Part shown: in pieces, positions 53,096 to 63,118 of the stretch
Layout of the letters: each line of letters starts with the position of its first letter
How positions within the stretch are numbered: the first letter of the stretch is position 1
From: Aphanomyces cochlioides
Lineage: Eukaryota > Oomycota > Saprolegniomycetes > Saprolegniales > Verrucalvaceae
Reading direction: 5' to 3'
Assembly (NCBI GenBank): GCA_019828595.1
Contig: JAHQRK010000001.1
Span: forward strand, 2,852,001-2,916,000
DNA length: 64,000 nt
Notes under the pieces: model-generated
Seen by the model: only the letters and a program-made list of their open reading frames with translations
Databases searched by the model: none
What the model was told of the DNA's origin: nothing
Translations under genes and position numbers: made by a program

Positions 53096-53124
53096 CTAGG
53101 GTGAGGCCAGGGCTACGCCCCTGG
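53096..53124 (-). repeat. Probable Helitron 3' terminus: hairpin plus CTAG
   Basis: On the minus strand a GC-rich hairpin (CCAGGG, loop, CCCTGG; 53107-53124) is followed after 7 nt by CTAG (53096-53099) and then T. Helitrons end in a short hairpin a few bases before CTRR and insert between A and T. It lies downstream of the Rep coding region and in the right orientation. Confidence 0.5.
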
Positions 53125-53529
53125 GTGGAGCGTTTTGCTTTGGAAATAACAAAGATTTGATCACACACATGAAACGTTTGAAGCCATACTATGAATTTTG
53201 AATTTGATTCAGGCCCAGTTCGAAGTAAAAAAATAAGTTAACGCCGAGCATTCTGATTGGCTACTGTTGACTGATCATGAGATAAATCATGTCCTGACAA
53301 AAAAACCGTCGACTCGTACCGAAAGAAAAATAAATTATCCAATCAGAGATCATATTATTTTGAAACTAAGGAGACGGTATTTACTTCGCACTCCTTATTC
53401 ACTTCTTTCTTATTTTACTTCGAATTGGCCTCCATAGTTTCCCTGTTTTGTTGTGCAAAAATGCCAGTTCTTGCACAGATAACACGAACGATTTATCAGT
53501 GATAATACAGACGCTCGAGGTACCCAGTC

Positions 53530-56503
53530 CTATTCACGGCGCATTTGACGGCAAGACAATGATGACCATGCGCTTAGATGATGCTCAAGGCGACTATGTG
53601 CTTTCTCGACAGCGTGAGATCGTTTGAACATGTCGAAAGAGGAAATGCGTGTGAGGGCCTCACAGCACGATACATAGCGGGCATCTTGGTATTGCCTGAT
53701 TTCGTCAAGTTCACCGGACTCAACTTGATAATTTGAGCGGTCTGAGCCCTTGTAGATGAACTTGTACAGGTACTTGACTGCAGATATACTTGTACACGCC
53801 TCGACATTGATGTGGCAGTCGAACATGGCACTCAACGTTGGGTTGTACGGAATAACATATTGGTTGGTATACTCAGAGGGCCGCTCTGCCGAAGAGCGGC
53901 GACGACGGTAGAGTGGATATCCATCACTGCCTTCTGATGTTTCGTTGCAGTATGCTTTTGGAAAGTTTTTCTTGCACTTCCCGTTTTCCAGGCATCGGTC
54001 GCTGCATTTGTGAATCATGCAGGTTGTAATAATTTCGTGCAGTCTTGGATTCTTTTCCTTGTCGGGGATTTCTGCACTGATAATACTGTCAATATCGGCA
54101 GCTGTCTTGATTTTGTCGTCCCCAGTGAATATGACCAACATATGGGCATGAGGCACAACGCTTTTGGAATTCGACAATACGAACACACGCAGCTTGTCGA
54201 CCCAAAACTGCCCCCTTGTACAGCATGGCTTCAATGGCTAAGAGCTTGAGGTGGAACATGCGCGTCATTAAGTCAGGTCGATCAGCTGGAGATCGTTTAA
54301 ATCCATAGTCGTCTTTCGCCAATTCCAGCTCCCTGTCGATTTCAACCCACTTTGGATTGCATGTCACAGTGATAAAAAGGTCTGGTCGACCGAACTTGCG
54401 AACAGTTGCCATGGCGTCAAGGTAACGTTGTCTCATGTACCGAGGTCCACCCGTGTAAGATGACGGCAAAACAATCCTTTTTCCAATGCTTCTGAGGTCC
54501 ACATCATCCGAAACAGCGTCATGAAGTGCGCGGTACGTGTCGCTGCGGAGGTTGTTGGTTTGGTCACGAATATATCGAAGCCTTTGCTTTTCCATCTTTG
54601 CAAAATTGTCGACTGCAAACACTGAAATAGAGGTCCGCTGGCATGTAATGGAGAGAATGCACCGCGCTCGTGCAAATGGTATCGAGCATAATCGTTCAAA
54701 CTCACGTTTTCATGATTGCGACCGCTCTTGTTGTCAAACGACCACCCCAAAGTCCCAGTGGGAAAGAGCAAAGGGTATTGAAGCGGGTCATATGCCGAAT
54801 GAAATTCCTTAATGCGAAATAAGCGTTGTTCCCCAGGTTGTCGATCCAAACGCTCATGTTTACCAACGTGATAGTTTCGCTGAACTTCGCTGAGTACGGG
54901 GCCATCAACACCATGCAGTAAGATATGACGCCCTGACTTGGACGTTTCTGAAAAAAGAACAGCGATTTCAGAACACGTAGGAAGGTTATGCGTTCGGCTG
55001 TTGCTTCGAGGCTGAGCAGTGAGGACTAATCTCATGTCGTCATCCTTTGGAATATCCTTCGCACTTGTACAGCTGGGTGAACGCGTTGTGCTGTAGTAGT
55101 AGACGCTGGATTTTCGTCACAGTTGACACATTAAGATTTCCCCCCAGCATTCTTCGTCGTATGCTTGCTTGCGTTTCAGGATCCGTAATGTAGATCTGGG
55201 CGTAACTGGCTTGTTCTTCGTCCGCAGGCAACAGTGGTCCAATTAAATGATGCAAATCGCCTTGGATTGTATAAGATCTCGGCCCACCGTTGCCGTGAAT
55301 AATTTCTTTGGTACCAATAGATGTAAAGGCAAAGAGGGCGTTGTACCGGCGAGAGTTATTGACAAACCCTCTGGTTTTGAACAAAGCAATGTATTCGCGA
55401 AACTCGGGTGTGTCAGGCCAGGTAGCAACAGGCAGCACTCGAGAGCCTCCACCGCAGCAGTCCTTTTCTTCGCCTGGCCAAATCTTCGCTTCGCAATGGC
55501 GGCAAATCGAACGCTGCTCAATAGTATGAAGAGGCACCAATGATTCATCGAAGTCATCGAAACTGACGCGTGCACTGTTGTGATCACTCTTCTTCTTCGG
55601 GCGACCCTTGGGTTTATTCCGGAGACTTAATCCTTGCTCGCGAGGAGGTTCATCAATCAAATCCACATCCACGTTTAGCGGAGGATCAGCATTTGCCAAG
55701 GCAAGTAATTGATTGTCAGTGTTGCAATCCACATTTCCATCGGAAATATCTTCTTCCTTGGTTTCTTCTTCACCTCCTTCATTCATACGGTTAGGTTGTA
55801 GCGCAGCATAGATCCTTCGATTGTCAACTCTGCGCTCGCGATCTTCTTGCTCCTGAGCTGCCAGAATCTTGAGATGATGGTCACTTTGAGCGTGATAATG
55901 GATTCCGTCTTCTCCCTCCTTGGTTTCCTCTTCGTCGCTCTTATCCATGTCCGTACGGTGCAAAATGATGCCCTTGATTCGCAACCTCAGTGTTGTGCTT
56001 TTTTTCGCGAGCACGTTTGTTGTATTCCGCCTTCTTGGATCTTTTCATAGCCACCTCTTTGTCGAAGTCTTCCACGATAGCATGCCGTTTCTTTTCGCGA
56101 GCACGATTGTTGTACTCCGCCTTTTTGGATTTTTCCATTGCCACCTCTTCGTCAACTTTATCCAAGATAGCTTGCCGTTTCTTTTCGCGAGCACGATTGT
56201 TGTACTCCGCCTTTAGAAGAGCTTGCCGATTCTTTTCGCGAGCACGATGACGTTCATCTGACGCATTTCCAACATAGAGACGTCTGCCTTGGCATAAGGA
56301 GGCTGAGAGTACCCGCCAATGCCCCCTAGTGCCCACTGACTCGGAGCACAGACTTTTTCACACCAGCTTGGCACCATCTTCTCACTAATTGCAATGTTGA
56401 AAAATTCAATATTTTTGTTCAAATTTTGATCTATATTCTTATTCACTCCAAATTCACTCTTGACTTTTTCCTTTCGAACATGCTTTGACTGTTGGTTTTC
56501 CAT
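53530..56503 (-). pseudogene. Helitron Rep protein, frameshifted, helicase missing
   Basis: Reading down from 56503 there are five frame changes. The N-terminus has three repeats of an AEYNNRAREKKRQAI-type unit (56000-56250) and a glutamate-rich linker. Next come a zinc-like motif (ICRHCEAKIWPGEEKDCC) and the Helitron_like_N block (SAYDPLQYPLLFPTGTLGW; GPRYMRQRYLDAMATV; GRPDLFITVTCNPKW). The Rep HUH motif is VVPHAHMLVIF. DEIRQYQDARYVSCCEA corresponds to the tyrosine region. The frame then ends at 53530, and nothing resembling the PIF1-like helicase lies before the 3' terminus at 53096. Confidence 0.85.
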
Positions 56504-57161
56504 CTGAATTATTGTCAGTGGTCATTTCTATAATTGGCTGGCACAAAGTAGTATTTGCCAATCAATTCCAAAAAAACTTTTAAAACAAAAGAAAATAAGA
56601 AAACGTTTTTAAACGGTTATTAAACGTTCTGTTATTTATGTTTAAATAACTAACGCATCTCTAGTCGTCGGCTTCTCCCAAGTTTGCAATCCTTGACGTC
56701 CCACGAACGACGGATCGAATGGGATGGCTGCGCCAAGCTGACAGAGCTTTGCAAAGCGAGCAGAGACCAATCATCTCGACGTAACGACTGCCATTTTAAC
56801 AAATGAATGCACACGGCATCTCGCTTCTTTCCACGCTCCACAACCTTCCATCCTCCGCATTAACGTCGTCTCATGGCTTTTAAATTCCATACAAGCAAAC
56901 ATCAGCGTGTTGAGCGCGATGAAGAAGCAATGGAAAGATGGGAGAGATAGCGCGATCAATTCCCATCGGTCTCATCAACATGACTTTTCTTCCGCCCGCC
57001 CAGTCGCGGTGCAACAGATGGTCGAAGGAGATTCTGTGCCTCAACCCTCTTGGCGGCGATTGGTTTTCTATTTAAAACTGAGTCGTTCCAAAATTCGAGA
57101 GGCAAAAAACTGCTGAAAGTTGCAGATTCTCTTCCACCGCCTACCAACCACAACGTCGGCC
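56504..57161. other. Upstream region of bZIP copy 5; no gene seen
   Basis: AT-rich with short ORFs lacking motifs. The Helitron 5' end (TC) should lie in the first part but could not be fixed. Confidence 0.3.
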
Positions 57162-58010
57162 ATGCCGAACCGAGACGTGACGAAAGCGGTCGTGTATGCG
57201 CCTGCCTTCCAACTCCCGCAGGTTGTGCTCGAGCTAGAATTGGCCAAAAGAGCTGCCGCGGCCAAGAAAGTGCTCCAGAAACAAGCGTACCGTCGAAACC
57301 AAAGCAAGATGAACCAACGCCGATATCGCGCTGAATACAAGTCGACGACCGAATACCTCACAACGGCCGTCACAAAACTCACGACGGAAGTCGCAAGGTT
57401 AGAAGGACGCCTCGAAACCTTGCGATTCACGGTCCCGGTCGAGCTCCGCACGTTTGACGCCGAGTGCAACCTCGTCCGCGAGTACTATCGATTGTTTCAC
57501 CTTGGCCTACCCAAGAACGAAGCAGACCCGAAGCGCAACCTCCTATGCGACTTTTTGTCGAAGTCCATGACTCAAGATCTAGCGTTCATGGATGATTTTG
57601 GCCAGGAAAAATTGCTCCGTCAGTGGATGATGTACAGTACCAGCTTTCTCGGCTTCGAAATGGTGCTCCTATCCATGGAAGTTGTGTCATTCAGCCCAAA
57701 TGTCGTTGTCCATAGTGACTCGACGCTCAACCTCCGGCTATCGCGCAGCTCGGTTGCAATGCTCTTCCCACATCTTCTTCACAACGAGCCACTGGTGCAA
57801 CGCATGATCGGTCGCATATTGATCCTCCCCGTCCAACAAAACTTTGTGTTCGATTCCGACTTTGCCGTCGTGAAATATGACACATATGTAAACTTGGCAG
57901 TAGCGCTTGCCAACTTACTGGGTAGTTTGACCGATGCTGCGACGGCTATGAGTGGGGTTCTCATCAAAGAAACCGGCGAAATCGTTGCTGAAGTGTCGGG
58001 CGACTGCTAG
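57162..58010 (+). CDS. Atypical bZIP transcription-factor-like protein, copy 5
   Basis: Single exon, 282 aa from ATG 57162; the open frame extends 14 codons upstream without an ATG. Basic region at residues 44-60 (RRNQSKMNQRRYRAEYK). Zipper leucines at 66, 73, 80 and 87. The shared domain follows: PVELRTFDAECN, MTQDLAFMDDFG, VVSFSPNVVV and LFPHLLHNEPLVQRMIGR, ending GEIVAEVSGDC. It is convergent with copy 6 (602 bp apart). The Helitron and hAT relics lie just upstream. Confidence 0.8.
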   Translation: MPNRDVTKAVVYAPAFQLPQVVLELELAKRAAAAKKVLQKQAYRRNQSKMNQRRYRAEYKSTTEYLTTAVTKLTTEVARLEGRLETLRFTVPVELRTFDAECNLVREYYRLFHLGLPKNEADPKRNLLCDFLSKSMTQDLAFMDDFGQEKLLRQWMMYSTSFLGFEMVLLSMEVVSFSPNVVVHSDSTLNLRLSRSSVAMLFPHLLHNEPLVQRMIGRILILPVQQNFVFDSDFAVVKYDTYVNLAVALANLLGSLTDAATAMSGVLIKETGEIVAEVSGDC

Positions 58011-58612
58011 TGACACGATGTTGACTCTATTTTTCAATCTATTTCAATATTGCGTGCGTGCAGACATCGATGTTCTAAGGCCGCCATCGACACGGCGACC
58101 ATAACTTTTGTCGGAAGAAACCTCCCAACATGACAACAACTCCGTGAGCTGTTGAACATCAATAAACCACCCCAAACAGCGGCGGCATTTTTCAGAAACT
58201 TTGTAAGGAATGAATTTCAGCAGAACATGAAGGTTGGGATTTCCGCGCTGCGTTGCGGACCGCAGCGAGGAGAATCTACTGCGTTGGACAATGAAAAAGA
58301 GATGCCAGAGCCTTGCCCCGCGCTAGGGCTATTGAAATATCCTGCAGCACTCGTCTGTATCAACCGCAATTAGTCATCACGTCAAGGGAAGCCGCTTGGA
58401 TCGGCTTGGACGACAAATCCTCGAAGGATCGGCTCATGAGGATGGATGGGGAAGCAAATTGAGATTGTTGTCGCTTCAACGCCAGACCAGTGCATGGTCC
58501 ACCCCACCAAAGCGATTTACCAAGATTCGGTGATTCACACTCTTAAATGTCTTGATGGAAAGCTTTCAATCGCAAAAAAAGTCCATCATAAACTAAAGTC
58601 ATCGTTAATTAC
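58011..58612. other. Convergent 3' region between bZIP copies 5 and 6
   Basis: About 600 bp between two stop codons. A 73-aa plus ORF (58152-58373) has no motif. No terminator-like or repeat structure stands out. Confidence 0.3.
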
Positions 58613-59440
58613 TCACTGGTGAGGTAGCTCGGCGTTGTCCGCTAAGAGCGAGCCCGCATGGACGGCCAGCGTCTCCTCGCCATTTTGTAGAAGATTCATG
58701 AGGGCCACAATGGGATTCGAGAACAAATCCATCCTCAGTACTTGAAATTTGCCATCAAACGTAAACTGATTCTGGACGGGCAATGTCATTGTCCGACCAA
58801 CGAGTTTCTGGACGAGGGGCTCGTTGTTGAGCAAATGGGGGAAAACTGTTCGGATTGAATTTCTGGATATGCGGAGGTGCAGCAGCACTTGGGCATTGAC
58901 GACCACTTGCGGCTCAAACGACACAACGTGGACCGAAACACACTCTCCACGGACACTGTCAAAGGTTTTAACATATAGACAGGACTGTTCGAGTAATTTT
59001 TCAACACCAACGCTGCCCATGATCTGGAGATTTGGGTGCATGACGCTCTTGACAAAATCGCGCTGGATCGCGTACACTTTGTCTTGTGGATCAAGGGATA
59101 TGCCTTGCGCGAACAGGCGGAAATTTTCCTTCGTGATATTCAATTCCGGGGAAAAAGTACGCAGAGATGGTGGGACGGCCAGTTGAAGTAGTTGGAGCTT
59201 TCCTCGTAGTCGCATGACGTCCATCGCAAGGTTGCCAACATCAAAATCCAATCGAGCCATGTAATTCTTCTTCTGTGCGCGATATTTTCGTTGATTGAGC
59301 TTGCCTTGATGGCGTCGTGCTGCTTTTTTGTCCTCCAGCATCGACTTGACTTTCTTCGGGGCGGTCATTGTCATGCATACCTTCACCGATCGATCTTCTT
59401 CATTGGGACTGTCGAATATTCCAACACCGGCACTCGGCAT
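58613..59440 (-). CDS. Atypical bZIP transcription-factor-like protein, copy 6
   Basis: Single exon, 275 aa from ATG 59440; eight upstream codons are open but begin with GTG after a TAG. Basic region at residues 45-59 (QGKLNQRKYRAQKKN), with Lys at Asn+8. Zipper leucines at 64, 71, 78 and 85. The shared domain has VPPSLRTFSPELN, MHPNLQIMGSVG, VVSFEPQVVV, VFPHLLNNEPLVQKLVGR and a NPIVALMNLL end. This is the most divergent of the six in the basic region. Confidence 0.8.
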   Translation of the reverse strand: MPSAGVGIFDSPNEEDRSVKVCMTMTAPKKVKSMLEDKKAARRHQGKLNQRKYRAQKKNYMARLDFDVGNLAMDVMRLRGKLQLLQLAVPPSLRTFSPELNITKENFRLFAQGISLDPQDKVYAIQRDFVKSVMHPNLQIMGSVGVEKLLEQSCLYVKTFDSVRGECVSVHVVSFEPQVVVNAQVLLHLRISRNSIRTVFPHLLNNEPLVQKLVGRTMTLPVQNQFTFDGKFQVLRMDLFSNPIVALMNLLQNGEETLAVHAGSLLADNAELPHQ

Positions 59441-60226
59441 GGGAGCTTTCAGCTTCCCAAACACTTTGCGAAAATGACCTGCGAACTACGAAATCGGATG
59501 AGACATGCCATCGAACTGTCGTCGTCATATTAGCTCAATGGGATAAAATTGACATATATATTGAATGTCACTTTTCAATGCACTTGAAAAATGACATTTT
59601 TAAGACCAAAATGGGTCCAAAGTGCGGACGAAGTGTCATCTGACTTGCCGCTGTCTTGTGCATTTGAGATCGTGGGAAGTTGAAACTAATCAAATGCTAT
59701 CCATCCCCGAGCTTCATTTTCATGTGGCATGCATGGATTGATTCATGGAGCTATGGGTGGACATTGTCACGCTCTGGCAAATTTGTATGGGAATGCAAGT
59801 TTTGCCGAGTTGTAGATTACCCATTTGGAGTCATGCATAATGCGCTAACAAGTCGTGAACTTTGTTGCCAAGGATGCAACGCCGATACACCAACGGTCCT
59901 CGCACTGCTGGGATGAAAAAATGTTGTCAATCCAAAACGGGCAATCAGGTCATGAATCCAAGTCGATCCTGCTGTGGCACCTGGATTCAAATGAGTTGTC
60001 ATGCTCACTTGACAAAATCTAATTGCAACTGCGTTCGATCGCATGTCGATCGCATTAGCTGGTGGCGTTTGTTGGTTGACACTGTGAATGAGGTTGTTTT
60101 ATGGTCGGTCATATCACATCCCGACAGTGTGGAAATGATCCGACGTCAACCAATTGAAACTGCGACTCGGAGATCTCATTTTCAATTCCTGAGTGTCCAT
60201 TTGACATATAAAAGTATCACTTTTGA
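59441..60226. other. No confident gene; possible small Cys-rich ORF
   Basis: A 78-aa plus ORF (59680-59916) contains CKFCRVVDYPF, then CCQGC, a four-cysteine spacing that could bind zinc, but there is no paralogue or clear start context. A short inverted pair (CATTTTTAAG type) lies near 59590. Confidence 0.3.
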
Positions 60227-60252
60227 TAAAATATCATAATTATGATATTTTA
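60227..60252. promoter_or_regulatory. Perfect 26-bp AT palindrome upstream of the phosphatase
   Basis: TAAAATATCATAA followed directly by its reverse complement. It lies about 395-420 bp before the conservative start of the phosphoserine phosphatase gene. It may be a regulator site or a cruciform. Confidence 0.25.
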
Positions 60253-60645
60253 GCTCCCATTGAACAAGTAAACCGGATGGCCAGTCGCGTCATCTTTCGT
60301 TCGATCAAGAGTGGCTGGGAGGTCAAAATAAGCCGAGTCCATTGGCGAGTCGTGCCTTGCAGAGGCGGCGATAAAAATAGAATCGCCGCCGCAAACTTCG
60401 ACCGAAGGTGGAGGGCGTTTTGTATGCGAACGTGAAAATTGCATTTTCATGAAAATTTCACCAAAATGATATTTTATTGGTCGAAATCTATCCAATGTGT
60501 TTGCGAATTCCACATTGGTTTTGGAAAGTTTCCATGGCTCAAACCTGCCAGGCTAAAGTTAGCAAGCAATGAGGATGCAATTGCCAACGACGCTCACGAC
60601 AGTCATGAAGAAGAGCCTCATGCATCAGCAGGTACGCTCAGGCGA

Positions 60646-61414
60646 ATGGCCATCGTCTTGGCTAAGCGCGCTTGGTCATTCCAGAGATATGCGAGTGCAT
60701 TCGCCAGGACGACGTGGCAACAAGCTCAAGCAGTCTGCTTTGACGTTGACAGCACAGTATGCAGCGAAGAAGGCATTGACGTTCTTGCCGCACACTGTGG
60801 CCAAGGCGAGCGTGTGGCTGCGTGGACGACCAAGGCTATGAATGGCGGAGTCAAGTTTGAAGATGCACTCGCTGCGCGGTTGGACATTATCCAGCCGTCG
60901 CGCGCGGCCATCGCAGAGTGCTTGAAAGTGCACCCACCGCAGCTTACTCGTGGCATTCAAAGCCTCATCAATGGTCTCCACGAGCGAAACATTGACGTTT
61001 ACTTTGTCTCGGGTGGATTTCGGCTCATGATTGAACCTGTGGCGAGCCAACTCAACATCCCCAAGCATTGCATCTTCGCCAACACGATTCATTTTGACAG
61101 CGACGGCAAGTATGCTGGCTTTGACGCGAACGAGCCGACATCTCGAGATGGAGGCAAGCCGCGAGTCCTTGAATTGTACGCACTCTCTTCTTTCACGCCT
61201 CTCTGACCATGAGCGTAGGCTAAAGAAAGAGCACGGCTACAAGACGATGGTCATGATCGGTGACGGCGCGACGGACATGCAAGCCAAGCCTCCTGCCGAT
61301 CTCTTTGTCGGCTTTGGCGGTGTCGTGGCGCGAGATGTCGTCCGTGCAAATGCCGACTGGTTCGTCACGGACTTTCAAGAGCTCGTGGAGGCATTGCCGC
61401 CAGTAACTAAGTAG
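60646..61414 (+). CDS. Phosphoserine phosphatase (HAD superfamily), one intron
   Basis: Exons 60646-61175 and 61219-61414, with a 43-nt GT-AG intron, give 241 aa. Motif I is CFDVDSTVCSEEG (nucleophile Asp33). Motif II is YFVSGGFR (Ser122). A conserved Lys lies in DGGKPRV (Lys171). Motif III/IV is MIGDGATDMQA (191-199). PPADLFVGFGG follows. The order matches eukaryotic PSP throughout, so the substrate is most likely O-phosphoserine, hydrolysed to serine in the cytosol. The frame stays open upstream to 60466 (ATG), which would add 60 residues, perhaps a targeting region. Same strand as the next three genes. Confidence 0.92.
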
Positions 61415-61439
61415 GAGTTTCTCGACTGTTTCATCTTGG

Positions 61440-61820
61440 ATGTCGCTCAACGAGCCGCCAACGTTGCAATGCATTCACACATCAAAGGCATGGGCAATCC
61501 TCTGCTCTTGGGAGCACGTCGACGGCATGTCAGAGTACATCATCGACGTCTTTGCATGTACACAACTGCCGAAACACCCCAACGAGCTCATTCCGGGAGC
61601 ATTTACGCTGGAATCGTTTCCAACTCACATTGACACATCCAAAGCATCCACCGCTTTGAGCGTGGAAGTCGTTCCAGCGCATTCGTATGGGCATGTCGTT
61701 CAAGGCTACGTTGTCCAAGTGCGCGGCACGACATGGACTCGTGACAGCATCGTCAGGTGGAGCCACCATGGAGTTTCATCTGAATTGATTGCCGATGTAG
61801 CCCACGGTCCGGCATTTTGA
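61440..61820 (+). CDS. Hypothetical protein, 126 aa
   Basis: An ATG frame 25 bp after the phosphatase stop and 61 bp before the ARM-like gene, on the same strand. It includes FTLESFPTHIDTSKAST, then VEVVPAHSYGHVVQGYVV and WTRDSIVRWSHHG. No family is recognised. Position in a tight gene block and the balanced composition support it, but it could be a chance ORF or part of a gene with other exons. Confidence 0.4.
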   Translation: MSLNEPPTLQCIHTSKAWAILCSWEHVDGMSEYIIDVFACTQLPKHPNELIPGAFTLESFPTHIDTSKASTALSVEVVPAHSYGHVVQGYVVQVRGTTWTRDSIVRWSHHGVSSELIADVAHGPAF

Positions 61821-61881
61821 GGCGGATCGAGACGGGTGCTGCGCCGCATCGACTCTTCGTGTCCTGACTTTCCAAGTAGAC

Positions 61882-63078
61882 ATGGACGTTCGGGATGCTG
61901 TGTTTGCCGCCCAGAACGCTGGCTTGCGATCGCTCACCGACCTCGGCCAGCAATATCCACAGCATGTTGGCGTCGCGGCTCGAATCGCGGCTGCAGTCGT
62001 GCGCACGCTGGAAAAACCTCCGGAAGAGCGCGCCCAGTCTTCCTCTGACGACGAGTACGACCATGGAGCGTTGTCCGATACCGATCTACTGAGCGACTTG
62101 GTGCTGTTGATCTTGCGGCGTATGGAAATCTTTCCAGCGGACGTCGACATGCAGCGATGGGGAATTCGCGCCGGGCGATGCCTGTTGCTTCCATTCCACG
62201 ACGCCAAAGCCAACGACGCGACTTCATTTCCAGGTAAGACGTAGCGCCTTGAATCCAGCAGCAAAAGGTGCCAAGATCTCATCGGGACGACCAACTCGTA
62301 CGTCCAACTCGTGCTGAAAGCCATGGACAAACTTGCCGTCAACGCGACCGTCGTCTTGTGGGCAAGCCAAGACTTGGCTGCTCTTCTCTCCCTGCAGCGT
62401 AAGCAAAGACTCTGCGGAAACATGCGACTTGTTTCCTCTGCGTAGGGGCTTTCGTTGGAGTCATTTCCGCCCGCGGTGGCGTCGAAGTATGCGCTGGAGC
62501 GATGCGGCAGCATCCCGACAATCAAGCGATTCAACGATGGGCCGGCCAACTCCTCTTGCTCTGCATGTTCTGGGACAGTCCGTCAACGCCATGCCCATGC
62601 TTTCTTTGACACCATGGGCTTGTAGTTCGACTGCAAGAAGCTGCCAAGAACGAAGGCTTGCTGCCGCATTGCAAGCTTGTGCTGCAGAAGTTTGAGGATG
62701 ACTCAGGTTGGAAATCTTCTCCTGGCGGGAGTGCGTCATGGCTCTGTAGACGACCGAGATAATCCACTCGTGGATATCTTCACATGCATACTCCTGATGC
62801 TTGAGGCGGTTGGCAAGATTCATCCTGCGAATGCAGAGCTTTTGACGAGTCGGTATGACGACGGCACACTCGCGTCGATTGTGTCGACGGATGCGGTTCC
62901 AAACCATCTCGGAGCGAAATTGCGGTATCAAGCAGCACTCACACTGACGCGTTTCTTCCGCTACATCGTCTCGTCCAGGCGCATGGACATCGAAGGCGGC
63001 GCGTCGTTCCTCGCAGTGATCAAAGCCGTCTTGGCGCGTCAGAATGAGGACAGAAGCAGCAGCCACGCCATGGGCTAA
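61882..63078 (+). CDS. Armadillo-like helical repeat protein, five exons
   Basis: Exons 61882-62233, 62276-62398, 62446-62577, 62626-62706 and 62750-63078, with introns of 42-48 nt (all GT-AG), give 338 aa. The N-terminus has VRDAVFAAQNAGLRSL, then an acidic patch. The middle (FVGVISARGGVEVCAGAMRQ, then HPDNQAIQRWAGQLL) has the GG-xx-xx-V-xxAMxxHPxNxxIQ pattern of ARM repeats. ARM proteins are scaffolds; no specific partner is evident. Its stop is 40 bp before the SepSecS start, so the two genes share very little intergenic space. Confidence 0.75.
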
Positions 63079-63118
63079 AATGTATCCAATGAAACAAAGT
63101 TGATTTCTTGAGTTGGTC

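Noticed and set aside
61776..62549. Minus-strand 257-aa ORF over the ARM-like gene
   Set aside because: The plus strand splices into a coherent helical-repeat protein with four short introns; the minus frame is arginine-rich shadow sequence.
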